Both the position numbers and the translations under genes were made by a program. A stretch of 64,000 bases of DNA from Gloeophyllum trabeum ATCC 11539 (taxonomy: Eukaryota > Basidiomycota > Agaricomycetes > Gloeophyllales > Gloeophyllaceae), in NCBI RefSeq assembly GCF_000344685.1, contig NW_006920410.1, positions 3,087,922 through 3,151,921 on the forward strand, in the 5' to 3' direction. How positions within the stretch are numbered: position 1 is the first letter of the stretch; every line of letters starts with the position of its first letter. The notes beneath the pieces were generated by a model. The model did no database searches and was not told the origin of the DNA. It saw nothing but the letters and a program-made list of their open reading frames with translations. Below, one piece after another: positions 46,517-57,711 of this stretch.

Positions 46517-48100
46517 ATGGTTGCTCATGGCTGGATCCTGACCAGCCTGATATTCTTTCTTCTTTTTTATCCTCGCGGTTCTCTAGCTGCGCTTGTCAAC
46601 GTCACTGTCGACGATACTAATGGTGATCTTGTTACTGGAGTTCCTGTAGTGTATTCGCCACCCCAAGCGTGGAACATCGGACAAAATTGTACTGGCTGTA
46701 CTGCCAAACCGGATCCGGCACAGGTCTATATGGGAACTTGGCACGACGCTACCTTCGTACCGACTACCAGCGACAGCGCAAGCGAGGGCATCATCTCGCT
46801 TACGGTGCCATTCAATGGTGAGTTATTCGCTGTCAACCTTCACATCAGGAACACTCAATTGCACGAAGGTGGCGCGGTCTACGTCTACTGCATCCTGACG
46901 TTTACGTTCGACCATCCGGCCGGGAACTCCGACATGCTATTCTGGATTGACAACGATATCGTCGGGACCTTTGAGCTTCCAGCGAACGGAAGCACCGTGT
47001 ATGACTATCATTTTCCTGTATATGTCAACGAATCTATTGAGGCCGGTCCGCATACCTTTCGCCTGGAAACAGGGCACAACAATACGAAGTCGACACTGCT
47101 CTTCGATTCCCTTGTATACACGTGGGTCTCAACCGGTATAGTCGTGGAGGATTTCTGACCTTATAGCAGGCATGACGATACTAGTATGGGGAACTCAACT
47201 TCCGGAGGTGGTTCCCGACATAATTCATCCCATGTCCACGGAAGTCCGCGACCGGGACAGCAGCTCGAGAACGCTAAGCATAGCTTGTCGAAGAAATTCA
47301 CAATCATCATCGCTGTCGTATCATCACTGCTCGGGACAGTCATCGTAATTGGTACGGTGATACTGTTCATCATCCTGCGCCGGCGCCGACGGCAGAGGAG
47401 CCAGCAATTGTCCAGCCCCTCTACTGAATCATCAGACTCACCCACTGCTTTGCTCGGGAAAGAGGGTCCCGGGGAGAGGTGGATTGCGAGACATTCGCAG
47501 GACAAAGCTCTACCACCGATTGTCACCGACACCCACAGCCTTCAGTCTGGGAGTGCCAGTGCACCTCATAGTACAGCTCGAGCCGAACAGCAACCCCCAT
47601 GGCTAAGCCGAGATCCTTATCCCAGCTCGAACGTTGGCCACTCGACCGTAAGCCCGGTGTCTCCGGCCACGACAACCAGCTCTAGTGGCATCGTATACGC
47701 CCTTCAACCACCGACCCGGAATTCAAGTGTACGAACCAGGCGACTTCCTTCGCCTTGGGAGTCCCAAAGTGCCACTGGTCGGACGCCAATTGTTCCCTCA
47801 CCGGCTGATACCTTGTACTTTCCTCCGACATTTCCGTATGCACTGGCCACCGGCGACTCGGACATACGGTCGACTGAGCTCACGCGGTCGAGCACTCAGG
47901 CCACGTACGGAACTATCGCTTCTTCGATAGCTCCCTACTCGGATCCCGTCGCTCGAGACCCTAGGGAAGATTCGGAACTCATGTCTCCCGTCACCGATCG
48001 CTCCGAGCCGACGTCTGCTGCGGCCAGGAGTATCAGAGAGCCTTTGCCACCCTCGTATCATGATAGTCAAAGACATAGTGAGAAACGTCGACGTCCCTGA
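46517..48100 (+). CDS. Type-I membrane protein with extracellular beta-sandwich-like domain
   Basis: Agaricomycete-type surface protein. The ATG at 46,517 was chosen because it places a signal peptide at the N-terminus (MVAHGWILTSLIFFLLFYPR, cleavage after LAA). The extracellular domain reads LVNVTVDDTNGDLVTGVPVV, NIGQNCTGCTAKPDPAQVYM, GTWHDATFVPTTSD, GAVYVYCILTFTF, NSDMLFWIDNDIVGTFELPA and YHFPVYVNESIEAGPHTFRL. It closes with LLFDSLVYT, a pattern seen in many paralogues ('VTVDDT.GD..TG....Y.P...W..G..C..C.A.PD....Y.GTWHD'). One intron at about 47,109-47,166 joins it to a Ser/Gly-rich stalk. A membrane helix follows (FTIIIAVVSSLLGTVIVIGT, VILFIILRRRRRQ) and then a 220-residue Ser/Thr/Pro-rich cytosolic tail. 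Several N-glycosylation sequons are present. The ligand is unknown. Confidence 0.82.
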
Positions 48101-48261
48101 GTCTGGCTGGTGTACACCGTCTTCCTCATTTAATAGCCTCGCTGGACGATAACTATCTGTATGATGTAGACATTTATTTGGCTCCTTGGTTGCAGACTAC
48201 CCCGTCCGCCTCCATATCGCGTTCTCTGTGCCTGTGTACGTACTGCTGTACTATAACTTGC

Positions 48262-49811
48262 CTAGCTATGTTGTTTCCGTCGCTGTCGCTCCTTATAGGC
48301 GCCCAGACGTGCTTCGACTCTTGCGCGCAAACTTGTCGGTGTTTGGAATGGCGGAACAGGTATATGCTCCACCTTTTGCTCGTTCTGAGACGATGGCCTT
48401 CGAGAGGTAAGCCGTTGTACTTACTTGTACAATGTTCGGACCTTCCTCCTTTATATTCTCATTGACCGCAATATCGATTCCCAACGACAAGTACGAAGAT
48501 AGAGGCAGGGATGCCGGTACATTATAAAGCACGGCGTCGGTGTACTGTACAAGTGAGGTATGGGCAGGTTTACATCGGGAATTGGAACTGACTCACTTTG
48601 CACTGCACGACTGCCAGGACCCTCTCTATCTGGGCCAGTAATGGCTTCTCCCCGGTAACCTCCTCTACTGTCTACAGGTGCGGCGCATATCACTTCCACT
48701 CTACCTGGGAGCATTTAGAAATAGAAGTGGCTTTACCTTGTCCGCCCATACTCCCACAATGACTGCGGTATCCGGGGAAATTAGTTCCTTCGCCCGTCTC
48801 AAATAATGGACATGGCCTGAGCCGAAGGAGTCCCAAGCTCCCCCAACGTATACCTTCTTCCCTCTCAGAGTCCCCATAGCTGGAGAGCCCTGATTATCAC
48901 CGGCGGAGAGATCCACTACGGGGAAGCGAGCTGGAATGCACTGCAAGAATTCCTGCAACAGTGCATCAAGATGTCCAGAATCATGCTCCCATCTAGGATG
49001 ATCGAGCACACGCTGGATCAAAGAAGTTGTGGATATCCCCTCGCTGTGCATAGGGATACCATTAAGACATCTGTGCATCAGACCACCGAGCTTACGTGCG
49101 CTTGAACTCCTTGTATTTGCCGCGTAGCTTTAAGGGAGCATATATATCACTGCCCGTCGCGTCCTACGCATCATGCTCAGCATGTTACTTCAGCACCCGC
49201 ATTCACTGCACTAGGAAGCATGCTCACGACAACGGCATCATCTCCGTGGACCAGGAAGTCTGTAAATAACACCTCCGATCACTGAGGCCGCCGGGGTCGC
49301 GAAGGTGCTCACCGACGTGATGCTTGTCCAGAACATGAAGTTGTGTGATGTAAGGCGCCCCTTCTATTACTTCGTCAACCCACCGACATCCCGCCACTAC
49401 GGCGTATCTGGGAAGGAGAATCAGATGTGGCAGGGTCTAGACGACTGGGGTATAACCAACACACCTTTCCTTTTCGTCGAATAGCGGAGGGCCTTTATGT
49501 CTGGGTATTAATATCATTTGTCAGTGCCAGGCGACGAAAGAGGCCATCCAGGAAGGGGCGATCATGCACTTCATAATCTCTTCGTCGGAGTGCACAGCAG
49601 CCATCATATGCACTGGACCGTCGACCAGCTTTCGTGCTTGTCTGAACGCATTTGCATGCGCATACTGTGCCAGTTCCAGAAGAGGGTGTGAAGTAAGCCC
49701 AAGAGTCTTATCACACTCGCAAGGTGCGTACATGGAAGCCATCGAAGCATCCATCGAGCCTTCATCATGGTTAGAGTCAATCCTGTGTAGCGATGCTGGA
49801 TCACGTACCAT
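48262..49811 (-). CDS. Ethanolamine-phosphate cytidylyltransferase-like protein with altered HxGH motifs
   Basis: Resembles PCYT2/ECT1, the CTP:phosphoethanolamine cytidylyltransferase of the Kennedy pathway, with two tandem domains. Domain 1 exons read YAHANAFRQARKLVDGPVHM, AAVHSDEEIMK-HKGPPLFDEKE, RYAVVAGCRWVDEVIEGAPY, ITQLHVLDKHHVDFLVHGDD and APLKLRGKYKEFKRT. The linker is EGISTTSLIQRVL. Domain 2 reads KKVYVGGAWDSFGSGHVHYL, RRAKEL, AVIVGVWADK and VEEVTGEKPLLAQIERVLAV, then YTDAVLYNVPASLPLSSYLS. The C-terminus is RVEARLGAYKERQRRKQHS. The catalytic HxGH is AQYAH in domain 1 (or HYAH if an unseen exon supplies the His) and FGSGH in domain 2. The usual opening 'V..DGCFD..H' was not found. The start at 49,811 is only the first ATG of an open frame. 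It may be a divergent paralogue, or the first exon may have been missed. Confidence 0.72.
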
Positions 49812-50067
49812 AAAACGGTGGTCTGCATGCTATAGTAAGATGAAGGCCTAATTTGAACTTCATGAGCAGTTCCAAGACGTCCACGCCATGGACCAAGCAC
49901 GGCGCCAATGTGTATCCATTGGACAAATCCACTGATTGTGGATTATAAACATAACAAGTCGTCTACACAGGTATATTCGAGACAATTAATGATAAACTAC
50001 TCTATAAGCCCCCCTGGGCCGCCCTCAAACTGTCCCGATCGTACTTTTACTGCTCGGGCTCATCACT

Positions 50068-51969
50068 TCACGCCCTCGGACTGAACTTCAATAAGCATCC
50101 GTCCTTGGGGAAGAGGGTCGCGATCATCCTACCGAGTAAATCGCATTCAGCATTCCAACATGTGATTGCAAGGCAAGCAATGGTACTCACTGAACCTCAT
50201 CACTATCCGGTGTCCGGTGATGTTCCCAGTTCAACAGCACGGCCGCGTTCGCCAGTACCAGCGCAATGTTCATCGTCGCGTACTCGACACCGATACACTT
50301 ATGCGGACCGCTGCCGAAGACCATAAAGTTCTTCGGGTTCTGGTTCGCGGGACTCTGCGGATCCAACCAGCGTTCGGGCAGGAATTTTTCCGGCTCAGGG
50401 AACACAGATTCGTCATGCAGGGATGGATACATGGACGGGATGACCATCGCACCAGCCGGCACCGTGTAGTCCTCGGAAATGGGGAACGCCTTCAACGCGG
50501 TGTAGGGCACCTGTACGGGCACGTGGTCAGCACAGCACCGCCATGTAATAATAGAATTGACGCCCAAGGCTGCGGAGGAGATGCACGCACCATAGTCACC
50601 GGGGGCTTCACGCGCAAACTCTCCTTTACAACGGCCTTCAGGTACGTCATCTCGTCCATCATCTCCAACGTCATTGGCTTCTGGTAGTCGCCCCCTCTCA
50701 CCCGCTCCTGTTCCTCCCGAACCTTCGCCAACACCTCAGGGTGGTCAGCCAAGTGCTGGAATCCGTAGATCAAACCACTGCTCATGGCGTCCTGGCTGGC
50801 GAACAAGAACGAGAAGAGAGTCATAGCCATCTCGTGGTCACTGAACTCGCGGCGACCCTTGTAGCTCGGGTCCGCGAGCTCCTTGACCCACTCGTCCAGC
50901 ATGCATTCGGGCTCACGACCTTCAGCCATGGCGACCTTGCTGTTGCGCGCAGAGAGTGTGAGCCATTTCATGGCGGCCTTCCGCGCCTGGATGGCCTTGT
51001 AAACCTTGGTGCCAGGGATCGCAATGGGGAAGTTGACAAGCTCAAGCGCCGCAGTGATGGCCCAGTACTTGTCGCTGATCTCCTTGAAAGCATGGTCTGG
51101 GATATGGTGTCCGCAGAAGACGCGAAGGGAGGTCTCCATGTTCAGATCGCGCGCCGTCCACATGATCATCTCAGGTTTAGGGTTCTTAGCCGAGGAAGCG
51201 AGCCATTTAGCAAAGTGCTCCCGGCATACGGTGTCCTGGACCCCAACGTACAAGCTACGATCGCCGTCAGTAAAGGATGCAGGACGCCAAAGGAAATACA
51301 AACCCCAGAGCCTTGCGGGTGAACAGGCCGTTCAAGCCACGGCGGTAGTCCACGTGCGCCTTTCCGCTGAGGAAGACCCTACACGACGGACGAAGTTAGA
51401 CCGGAATATACTTGGGTAGAAGCAAGTGAGCCTTGTTCGCATGACACTTACCAGTTCTCTGGGCACAGGATCTTCTTGGCCGCGTGCACGATGCACGGCT
51501 CAGCGAAGGTCGGGGAGTTCATGATTTTCCGCGCATACTCGTTCGTGGCCGCGATGACGATGAAGCTATTTACCGCGTTCAGTTTAGTTCATTCGGACGC
51601 AAGAAATCAGGGATGAATCCTTGCGGTAATTATAGTCCGTGACCCTTACATGTTAAACACGCTAACAGCGCTAAGCGCACCGGACGCCCATTGAGCCTTG
51701 TAATTCTCCAGCGTCGGGTTCAGAGAATCCGCAAACTGGCCAATGATGGGAATAGTCCATTTGGGGCCAGGTAGGTGGCGCTTCTTATATCTATACACAC
51801 TCTGCTCGAGGAGGAGCAACGAGACAACGATAGTGAGGGTCGTAGTGAGCCATGAGGACGATCCGGAACTGGACGCGAAGAACGAGGGGATAGGGATGCT
51901 GGGAAAGGAGGAAGCGACGTCCGTCGGCGACGTTATGGACACGAAAGAGGAGGACGACGTGTTGAACAT
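50068..51969 (-). CDS. ERG5: Sterol C-22 desaturase, cytochrome P450 CYP61 (ERG5)
   Basis: ER-bound P450 that introduces the C-22 double bond late in ergosterol synthesis. The ATG at 51,969 gives MFNTSSSSFVSITSPTDVAS; the frame extends upstream only to a TTG. A membrane anchor (WLTTTLTIVVSLLLLEQSVY) precedes LPGPKWTIPIIGQFADSLNP, a CYP61 hallmark. Later segments are FIVIAATNEYARKIM, VFLSGKAHVDYRRGLNGLFT, MIMWTARDLNMETSLRVFCG and ELVNFPIAIPGTKVYKAIQA. The I helix is FLFASQDAMSSGLIY, the ExxR helix is KESLRVKPP, and PSMYPSLHDESVFPEPEKFL follows. The haem loop FGSGPHKCIGVEYA contains the axial cysteine. The last exon gives MIATLFPKDGCLLKFSPRA. Motifs are complete and about seven short introns are present. 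It is downstream of and co-directional with the PCYT2-like gene's strand. Confidence 0.95.
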
Positions 51970-54447
51970 GGTCGTCGTCGTCGCGGTCGTCAAGCAGGCG
52001 CCCTGGCGTTCAGACTGGAAACGAAAAGACAGTCGAACGGACGGAAATTATAATAACATCAGCCTGATGTATATGTCTTCACTTCTCACAGAATTTGCCG
52101 CCTGAGCCTTCTGATTGGCTCCCACCAAAATCAGTCCACCCAATATCCTCGGCACGTGACTCAATCCCCCCGCCGGAGATGGGACTTGTCAAAGTCGCTG
52201 TCGTAATTCATCTTCTAACCGACGCTCTCGTCTCCGACGGTATGTCTGGGTTGGACCAGAGTCGGGTGGACGCCGACGGCGACAAAGGCTACTGCTGTCA
52301 TGTATGAGGAGCCCTTCCTGGAGGATTTGTCTGTCTTGGAATCAGCCCATTGCAATCGTCGTCAAGCCGTCTATCCTTGGACAGGGCTATGTGTCGACCA
52401 GACGTTCGAATTTGAACGTTGCAGTCGTAGCAACGGACCAGGAAATGAATATGTACGCACAGACAAACTCACTGCGATGAAAGCGCTGGTAGAAAGGCTA
52501 GCTGTCAAGCATCAAATGAGAAAGCTAGGAAGCCATTCTCGAGTCCACGGCATGGCGAGAACAAATTGGGTCGGGACCTCCAAAAGAAATAGCGGGACGA
52601 CCAGTGCTACTCTAGGGCCAGAAACATCGAATTCCATTTGCCAGTGTCTTCTGGGTATACCATCAAACGACCTTTTCAGCGAAGTCCTCGGGATGAAGAT
52701 GAACGAAGGGCTCGCTAGGCGCCTGGCTACAGGCCACCGTCTTAATCCCTTGTCGAGTTCCAGATCTGGCTAGTTAATAACATCTTAGCTATAGGGTATC
52801 TCCTCGCACCAGAGCTAGCATGACCGATCTTGTCTTATCATCCTTGGCCTTCATGCTCCATTGTCCCATCTGGTATAAATATGCCGACGTCCCGCCCGAA
52901 AATCTCATCCAAATACCTGGGTGCAGACTCAAGTGCCGGCGTCTTCGCTGCCACTGCATTGCGATTTTCTGGAATCCTCATTGCCCCTCGTTGCTAGCAA
53001 GCCCCGCCCTCGCAGGTGTTATCTCATACGACGAGAATAAGGGAACCATTGCCGTCTATGTAGTGGTCGGACGTAGGGGCTCACTCGTCTTGAGATCCTT
53101 TTCCGCCATTTGCGCATCCGCAAATCATAAAGTGCGTTTCCGCGTTGCCAGTTGCTGCCCCGGGATGCCCGGCGTTCACGGACAAAGGACGGGATGCAGT
53201 CATCTGCTCGTCTACGGGCCCTGCTCGAGCCTTCGACCAGCTGATGCGCGCTTCCGCGACCCGTGGGCCGACAAGATACTCCCGCTATAGACTACACCCC
53301 TTGATCATCCTTGACGTGCCCGCGATCGCACCAACGATTTGAATTGCTCCCCGGGATCGCCTTCTTCGAGACCAGTGAAACTCTTCAATTCCGCATTGCC
53401 CGCGACGCGTCTTGAGTTTCAAGCTGTGCCCTAGACTCACAGGTATACGCGCGGTCACATCTGGATCACCTAGGAGTGCCCTCGCCTCGGGCGGCTGGAC
53501 GTAATTTGTCGTCGTATCGGCAGCTTGGTGGTCCCCAACACCTGTCTGCAGGTCACTCCAGGTATAAGCAGGTGGGTGTCATCTCTCGCTGGCACTGGCT
53601 TCCGACGAGCGCTATCCTCCTTCCAGGTATCCTAGCAGGCCCGAGGGCCCGCGCTGTCTTTGAATGCCGGCAGACAGACCGGTGAGGGCGAACTCGGAAC
53701 GACGTACGTCGGTGAGTACCTGCTTTCATCACCCATTACACACACGCTGAGCTTACTTCAGACAAAGCTCTTACAGGGCCGCATTTATGCCCCACAGTTG
53801 GCTTGTTGTCTTCGTCAAGCACCCATGGGATTCCTGACGACGTCACCTGTCCTTGCACGGGCAGATTTCTTCTTCAGGAATCCTGTGGGTATCAGCTACA
53901 CAACGCAACCGTATCGTTTCGGGCGCCGGGCCTCCTCCGCATGCAGAGCTTCCCGCGCCGCCTGTCGACACATGCACTTCGTCGCAGACTGGATAGCGCT
54001 GGGTCAGTTCGCTAGACAGGCAGGGTGGATCCCTGGCTGATCGACGCTTTCGGATAACACCCAGCGAGTTACCCTGGATTTTGTCGCGAAGCGATAGGCG
54101 TGCGGAGGTTGACATACCTCCCGTCACGTTTTGGCCCTGTGAGGCAGATATGGGTGCTGGTTCCCGTTGGGCATCTGTGCTACTTTGTACGGTGCGCATT
54201 CTAGCCTTTGCGTACTCATGCGGCCGACGCTTTGAGAACCCATAGTACCGGCACTAAACTGCGTGTCCTACATATCCAGTGCCTTTACCTACCGTTCTCC
54301 ATCTCTGTTAGCAGCACGGTCTACTACGTCTTGACCTGGTGGCCGTCTGTCTGTCTCCAAGCTATATTCATGAGGGACGATACTTAATGTTTGCATCATC
54401 ACTGTTCTGGCTCGGACTTGATGGTGCTGTCTCGCAGGTATGAAACT

Positions 54448-54489
54448 GACCTTGGGGTGCAAGGTTTTAGCGCCGTTGGCTAGCTCAAC
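54448..54489. repeat. Degenerate direct repeat, copy 1
   Basis: The segment GACCTTGGGGTGCAAGG...GGCTAGCTCAAC resembles the segment at 54,689-54,725 (GACCTTGGCGTGAAGAG...AACTAGAAC) with gaps. On the minus strand both read as short Leu-Ala-Asn/Leu-Val-Asn peptides followed by HPK or TPR. It is possibly a relic of a transposon-encoded repeat. Confidence 0.3.
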
Positions 54490-54688
54490 AGATAGCTTCC
54501 CCCGTAGTGATGCTACTGTCCTCCCTGGTGTGGCCCGTGTGCCCGGTCCTGTGTACCTCATCCTAAAGGACCCAGAGGCCTGAGTGGAGGCCGCTGTGGA
54601 TAGAAGCCGTGGAAATGAACAGGCTCTAGTACGCTAGAGGAAAGGTACCTGTGCAAGGAGCTTCCTGGCCTTAGGGCTACTGGACCCT

Positions 54689-54725
54689 GACCTTGGCGTG
54701 AAGAGTCCTGCAACATTAACTAGAA
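54689..54725. repeat. Degenerate direct repeat, copy 2
   Basis: Partner of the segment at 54,448-54,489; matched at about two thirds of positions by eye. The flanks (TGGACCC, CCTTCGGCCGAAGG palindrome at about 54,811) do not clearly define element ends. Confidence 0.3.
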
Positions 54726-55460
54726 CGCAGCCCCATGTGTTTAGGATACGGCTCCCAAGTACCAGGCCGAGTGGACAAAACTTGACCCCTTCCGGTCTGA
54801 TCGATCGCGCCCTTCGGCCGAAGGCCATCCTGTCCAGCGAGTTCGTCGAGGCCTGGAGTGCGTCGGGGATGTGATCCTACATGCGGGGACGGTCTCTAGC
54901 CTGTGAGGGGGGGGGGGGTTTATTGAATGTCGGTAGTCAGGTGTACCACGGGAGAAGGGGTGTTGGACCGGTTCACCGAGAAAATTTTGGATTCATGTCG
55001 GCGTCCGAGAAACGGTGGAAGATAGCATCGAGCACTGGTAGAATGCAATTGTGCAGACGCTGGTTCGTTGCTGGAGGATTCGAGTGTGTGATGTCAGGAA
55101 GCGGGGTAAGGCCGGAAGCAGAGAGCGACGTAAGGCGGTCGGTGGCGCAACCTGATCTCGTTAGCCCGCGCCCAGATCAAAGCCTCTCCGCCGCAGATAG
55201 CGTCTACAATCTCCCACCACGCCCCCAGACATTGCCCAGGAGACACAGTCGCTGTGTGTTCAACGCAGCGGAAAGATCGCTGCGTGTTCAACCCAGTGGA
55301 GGGAAAAGAAATCCGTCGATGCGATCGGCGCGGTTGATCAAACTGGCCGGGAGTGAATGCGAACGCAAACCGTCGCCCAATCAGCTGGGAAGTTTATCGC
55401 GGTTAGCCACAGCGTCGTCGGAGAGCATTGAGTAGCCGCCTGGAGCGCACTCGCGTGAGC

Positions 55461-55468
55461 ATAAATAC
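55461..55468 (+). promoter_or_regulatory. TATA-like box, ammonium transporter gene
   Basis: The sequence GCATAAATACTTTCTCTCC lies about 70 bases before the chosen ATG at 55,531: an AT-rich box followed by a CT-rich block, a common arrangement in strongly expressed fungal genes. Confidence 0.5.
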
Positions 55469-55530
55469 TTTCTCTCCGTCCCGGCTCCTTCCTCGCTCAC
55501 CAAACGTTCCTCTCTTCCCCGCCCAACACG

Positions 55531-57428
55531 ATGGACGGCGCCCTGCGTCGACGGGCAGCGCCGTTGCTTTCTCGTGGGTGACATCCGCATCGAGTCTGCA
55601 TGCAGTGCTGATTAGCTTTACAGGCGATGCGAATCCATCTAATCTCGGCGAGTGAGTGCGAGTCTGCGTTTACCATGCCACATCCTGACCGCGCTGCAGC
55701 TACGAGCCAGGCGATGTCGCCTTCATCGTCGTCGCCGGCGCCATGGTCTCCTTCATGATCCCCGGTCTCGGTGAGTGCCCCCATGTTGTTCCTGCGCCCC
55801 CGGCCGACCCCCGCCCCAGCCTTCCTCTACTCCGGCCTCGCGCGGCGCAAGTCCGCCCTCTCGCTCATCTGGGCCGTCTCCGCCTCCAACGCCGTCGTCA
55901 TCTTCCAGTGGTTCTTCTGGGGCTACTCCCTCGCCTTCTCCTCCTCCGCCACCAACGGCTACATCGGCAACCTCCGCAACTTTGGCCTCCGCAAGGTCGG
56001 CGGCGACCCCTCCCCCGGCTCCCCGCTCATCCCCGAGCTCCTCTACGCCTTCTACCAGATGGAGTTCGCCTGCGTCACCATCGGCATCCTCATGGGCGGG
56101 CTCGCCGAGCGCGGCCGCGTCTTCCCCGCCATGCTCTTCTCCTTCGCCTGGCTCACCCTCGTCTACTGCCCCCTCGCCTGCTGGGCCTGGAGCACCAACG
56201 GCTGGGGCTTCACCTGGGGCGTCCTCGACTACGCCGGCGGCGGGCCCGTCGAGATCGGCTCCGGCGTCGCGGGGCTCGCCTACTCCTGGGTCCTCGGCCG
56301 CCGCCAGGAGAAGGAGCTCCTCAACTTCCGCCCGCATAACGTTTCCATGGTCGGGCTCGGCACCTTCATCCTCTGGTTCGGCTGGCTCGGCTTCAACGGC
56401 GGCAGCGCGTTCGGCGCGAACCTGCGCGCCATCACCGCCGTGTGGAACAGCATGATGGCCGCCGCGATGGCGGGCATGGTGTGGTGCCTCCTGGACTGGC
56501 GCATCGAGCGCAAGTGGACGATGGTCGGGTTTTGCTCGGGCACGATCGCGGGGCTCGTCGCCGCCACGCCCGCGAGCGGGTACATCCCCGTGTGGGCGGC
56601 GATGGTCATGGGCATCGTCGTCGGCGCCGTATGCAACTACGCCACCAAACGTGCGTCCCCCCCTCCCCCCCTTCATCCCCTCCTAACCTAACCGTCCTTC
56701 CTCCGCTAGTGAAATTCTTCCTCCGCATCGACGACGCGCTCGACCTCTTCGCCGAGCACGCCATCGGCGGCATCGTCGGGCTGCTCTTCAACGCCTTCTT
56801 CGCGACCGCGGACGTGATCGCGCTCGACGGCGTGAACACGTCCGCCCGCGGCGGGTGGCTCGACCGGAACTGGAAGCAGCTGTACATCCAGTTCGCGTAC
56901 GTGTGCGCGACGTGCGCGTACACGTTCGTCGTCACCGCGCTCATCGCGAAGGCGATTGACTGCGTGCCCGGCCTCCGGCTGCGCGCGACGGAGACGGCGG
57001 AGGCGCTCGGCATGGACGAGGTCGAGGTGCGCGTTTTCCTCCCCGCTTTCCGTGCTACCCTGTATCTAAGCTATGACGCCATCCAGATCGGAGAATTCGC
57101 CAACGACTACATCGAGGTCCGCCGCGACTTTTCCGACTGGACGCCCCCGCCCGCCCACTCGTCCGCGCACCAGAACGGGCTCACCAAGACGTCCTCCTCG
57201 CCCGCCGACTCAGAAAAACACTTTGCCGCGGGCGACCGCCACGGGCGCCCCGAAACGTCCGTGTACGACTCGCCGCCGCCGCGGCGCCCGCCATCAATTG
57301 GGAATGGGGAGGGCAATGGAAATGGCGAGCTGGACGGGCCGCATGGCGTCAAGGGCGATCGCGGCGGGCTGGGGTCGATACCGGAGAAGCCGCTCGTGGA
57401 GGACGCCTCGTCGCGGAGGGCAGATTGA
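55531..57428 (+). CDS. Ammonium transporter, Mep/Amt family
   Basis: Plasma-membrane ammonium transporter with 11 helices. The start at 55,531 gives MDGALRRRAAPLLSR. A phase-1 intron to about 55,623 restores DANPSNLGDYEPGDVAFIVV, and a second gives MIPGL-AFLYSGLARRKSAL. The core has WFFWGYSLAFSSSATNGYIG, LYAFYQMEFACVTIGILMGG, LAERGRVFPAMLFSFAWLTL, VYCPLACWAWSTNGWGFTWG and GLGTFILWFGWLGFNGGSAF. TMVGFCSGTIAGLVAATPAS and, after an intron, DLFAEHAIGGIVGLLFNAFF follow. At the first twin-His position the protein has Glu (GGGPVEIGSG), as in yeast Mep1/Mep3; the second His is kept (EHAIGG). The C-terminus MDEVE-IGEFANDYIEVRRDF matches the regulatory tail of fungal Mep proteins, then a variable Pro/Ser-rich end. 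Coding sequence is very C/G-rich at third positions. Confidence 0.93.
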
Positions 57429-57711
57429 GGGTCCGCTAGGGCTATGCATCAAAAGTAGACGGGGTAAGAAGTTGCACAAGGTACACTGACATCTATCCGC
57501 ATTGCTTGTATTCCTCGTAACATAGACCAACCAGTAGTGTATCCGATTCCTCACCATACCCCGATACAGGGCTGTATAATACATCACGTCACGGATTCAT
57601 GGAGGGGGGGCCGCGGGTAAACACGAAGCAGAGCAAATAGTAGCATTATTATGGAATACATATATAAATCAGCGAAGCACTGTCAACAAAAGCAATAACC
57701 CAATGATCCCC

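Larger units (their letters stand above)
51970..55530. other. Gene-poor stretch, 3.5 kb
   Basis: Between ERG5 (minus) and the ammonium transporter (plus). No gene is supported. Plus-strand open frames at about 52,300-52,770, 52,820-53,290 and 53,660-54,040 lack recognisable domains and look like decayed sequence. A degenerate direct repeat occurs at 54.45 and 54.69 kb (separate entries), and a run of 12 G lies at 54,907-54,918. The last 600 bases should hold the transporter promoter. Confidence 0.45.

Noticed and set aside
53140..54040. Possible laccase-like remnant (GRDAV...GP and NPV...NATVSF-like fragments)
   Set aside because: Similarities are too short, the copper-ligand motifs HWHG and HCH are absent, and the fragments fall in different frames. 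Not supportable.
55775..56455. Plus-strand alternate frame rich in Pro/Ser/Ala within the ammonium transporter
   Set aside because: A shifted-frame shadow of the transporter caused by C-rich codons; no start context or recognisable domain.
55753..56676. Long antisense frame of 307 codons opposite the ammonium transporter
   Set aside because: The sense strand encodes a clear Mep/Amt protein. The antisense frame is low-complexity (Gly/Glu/Asp/Arg-rich) and is explained by the strong GC3 bias of the sense strand.
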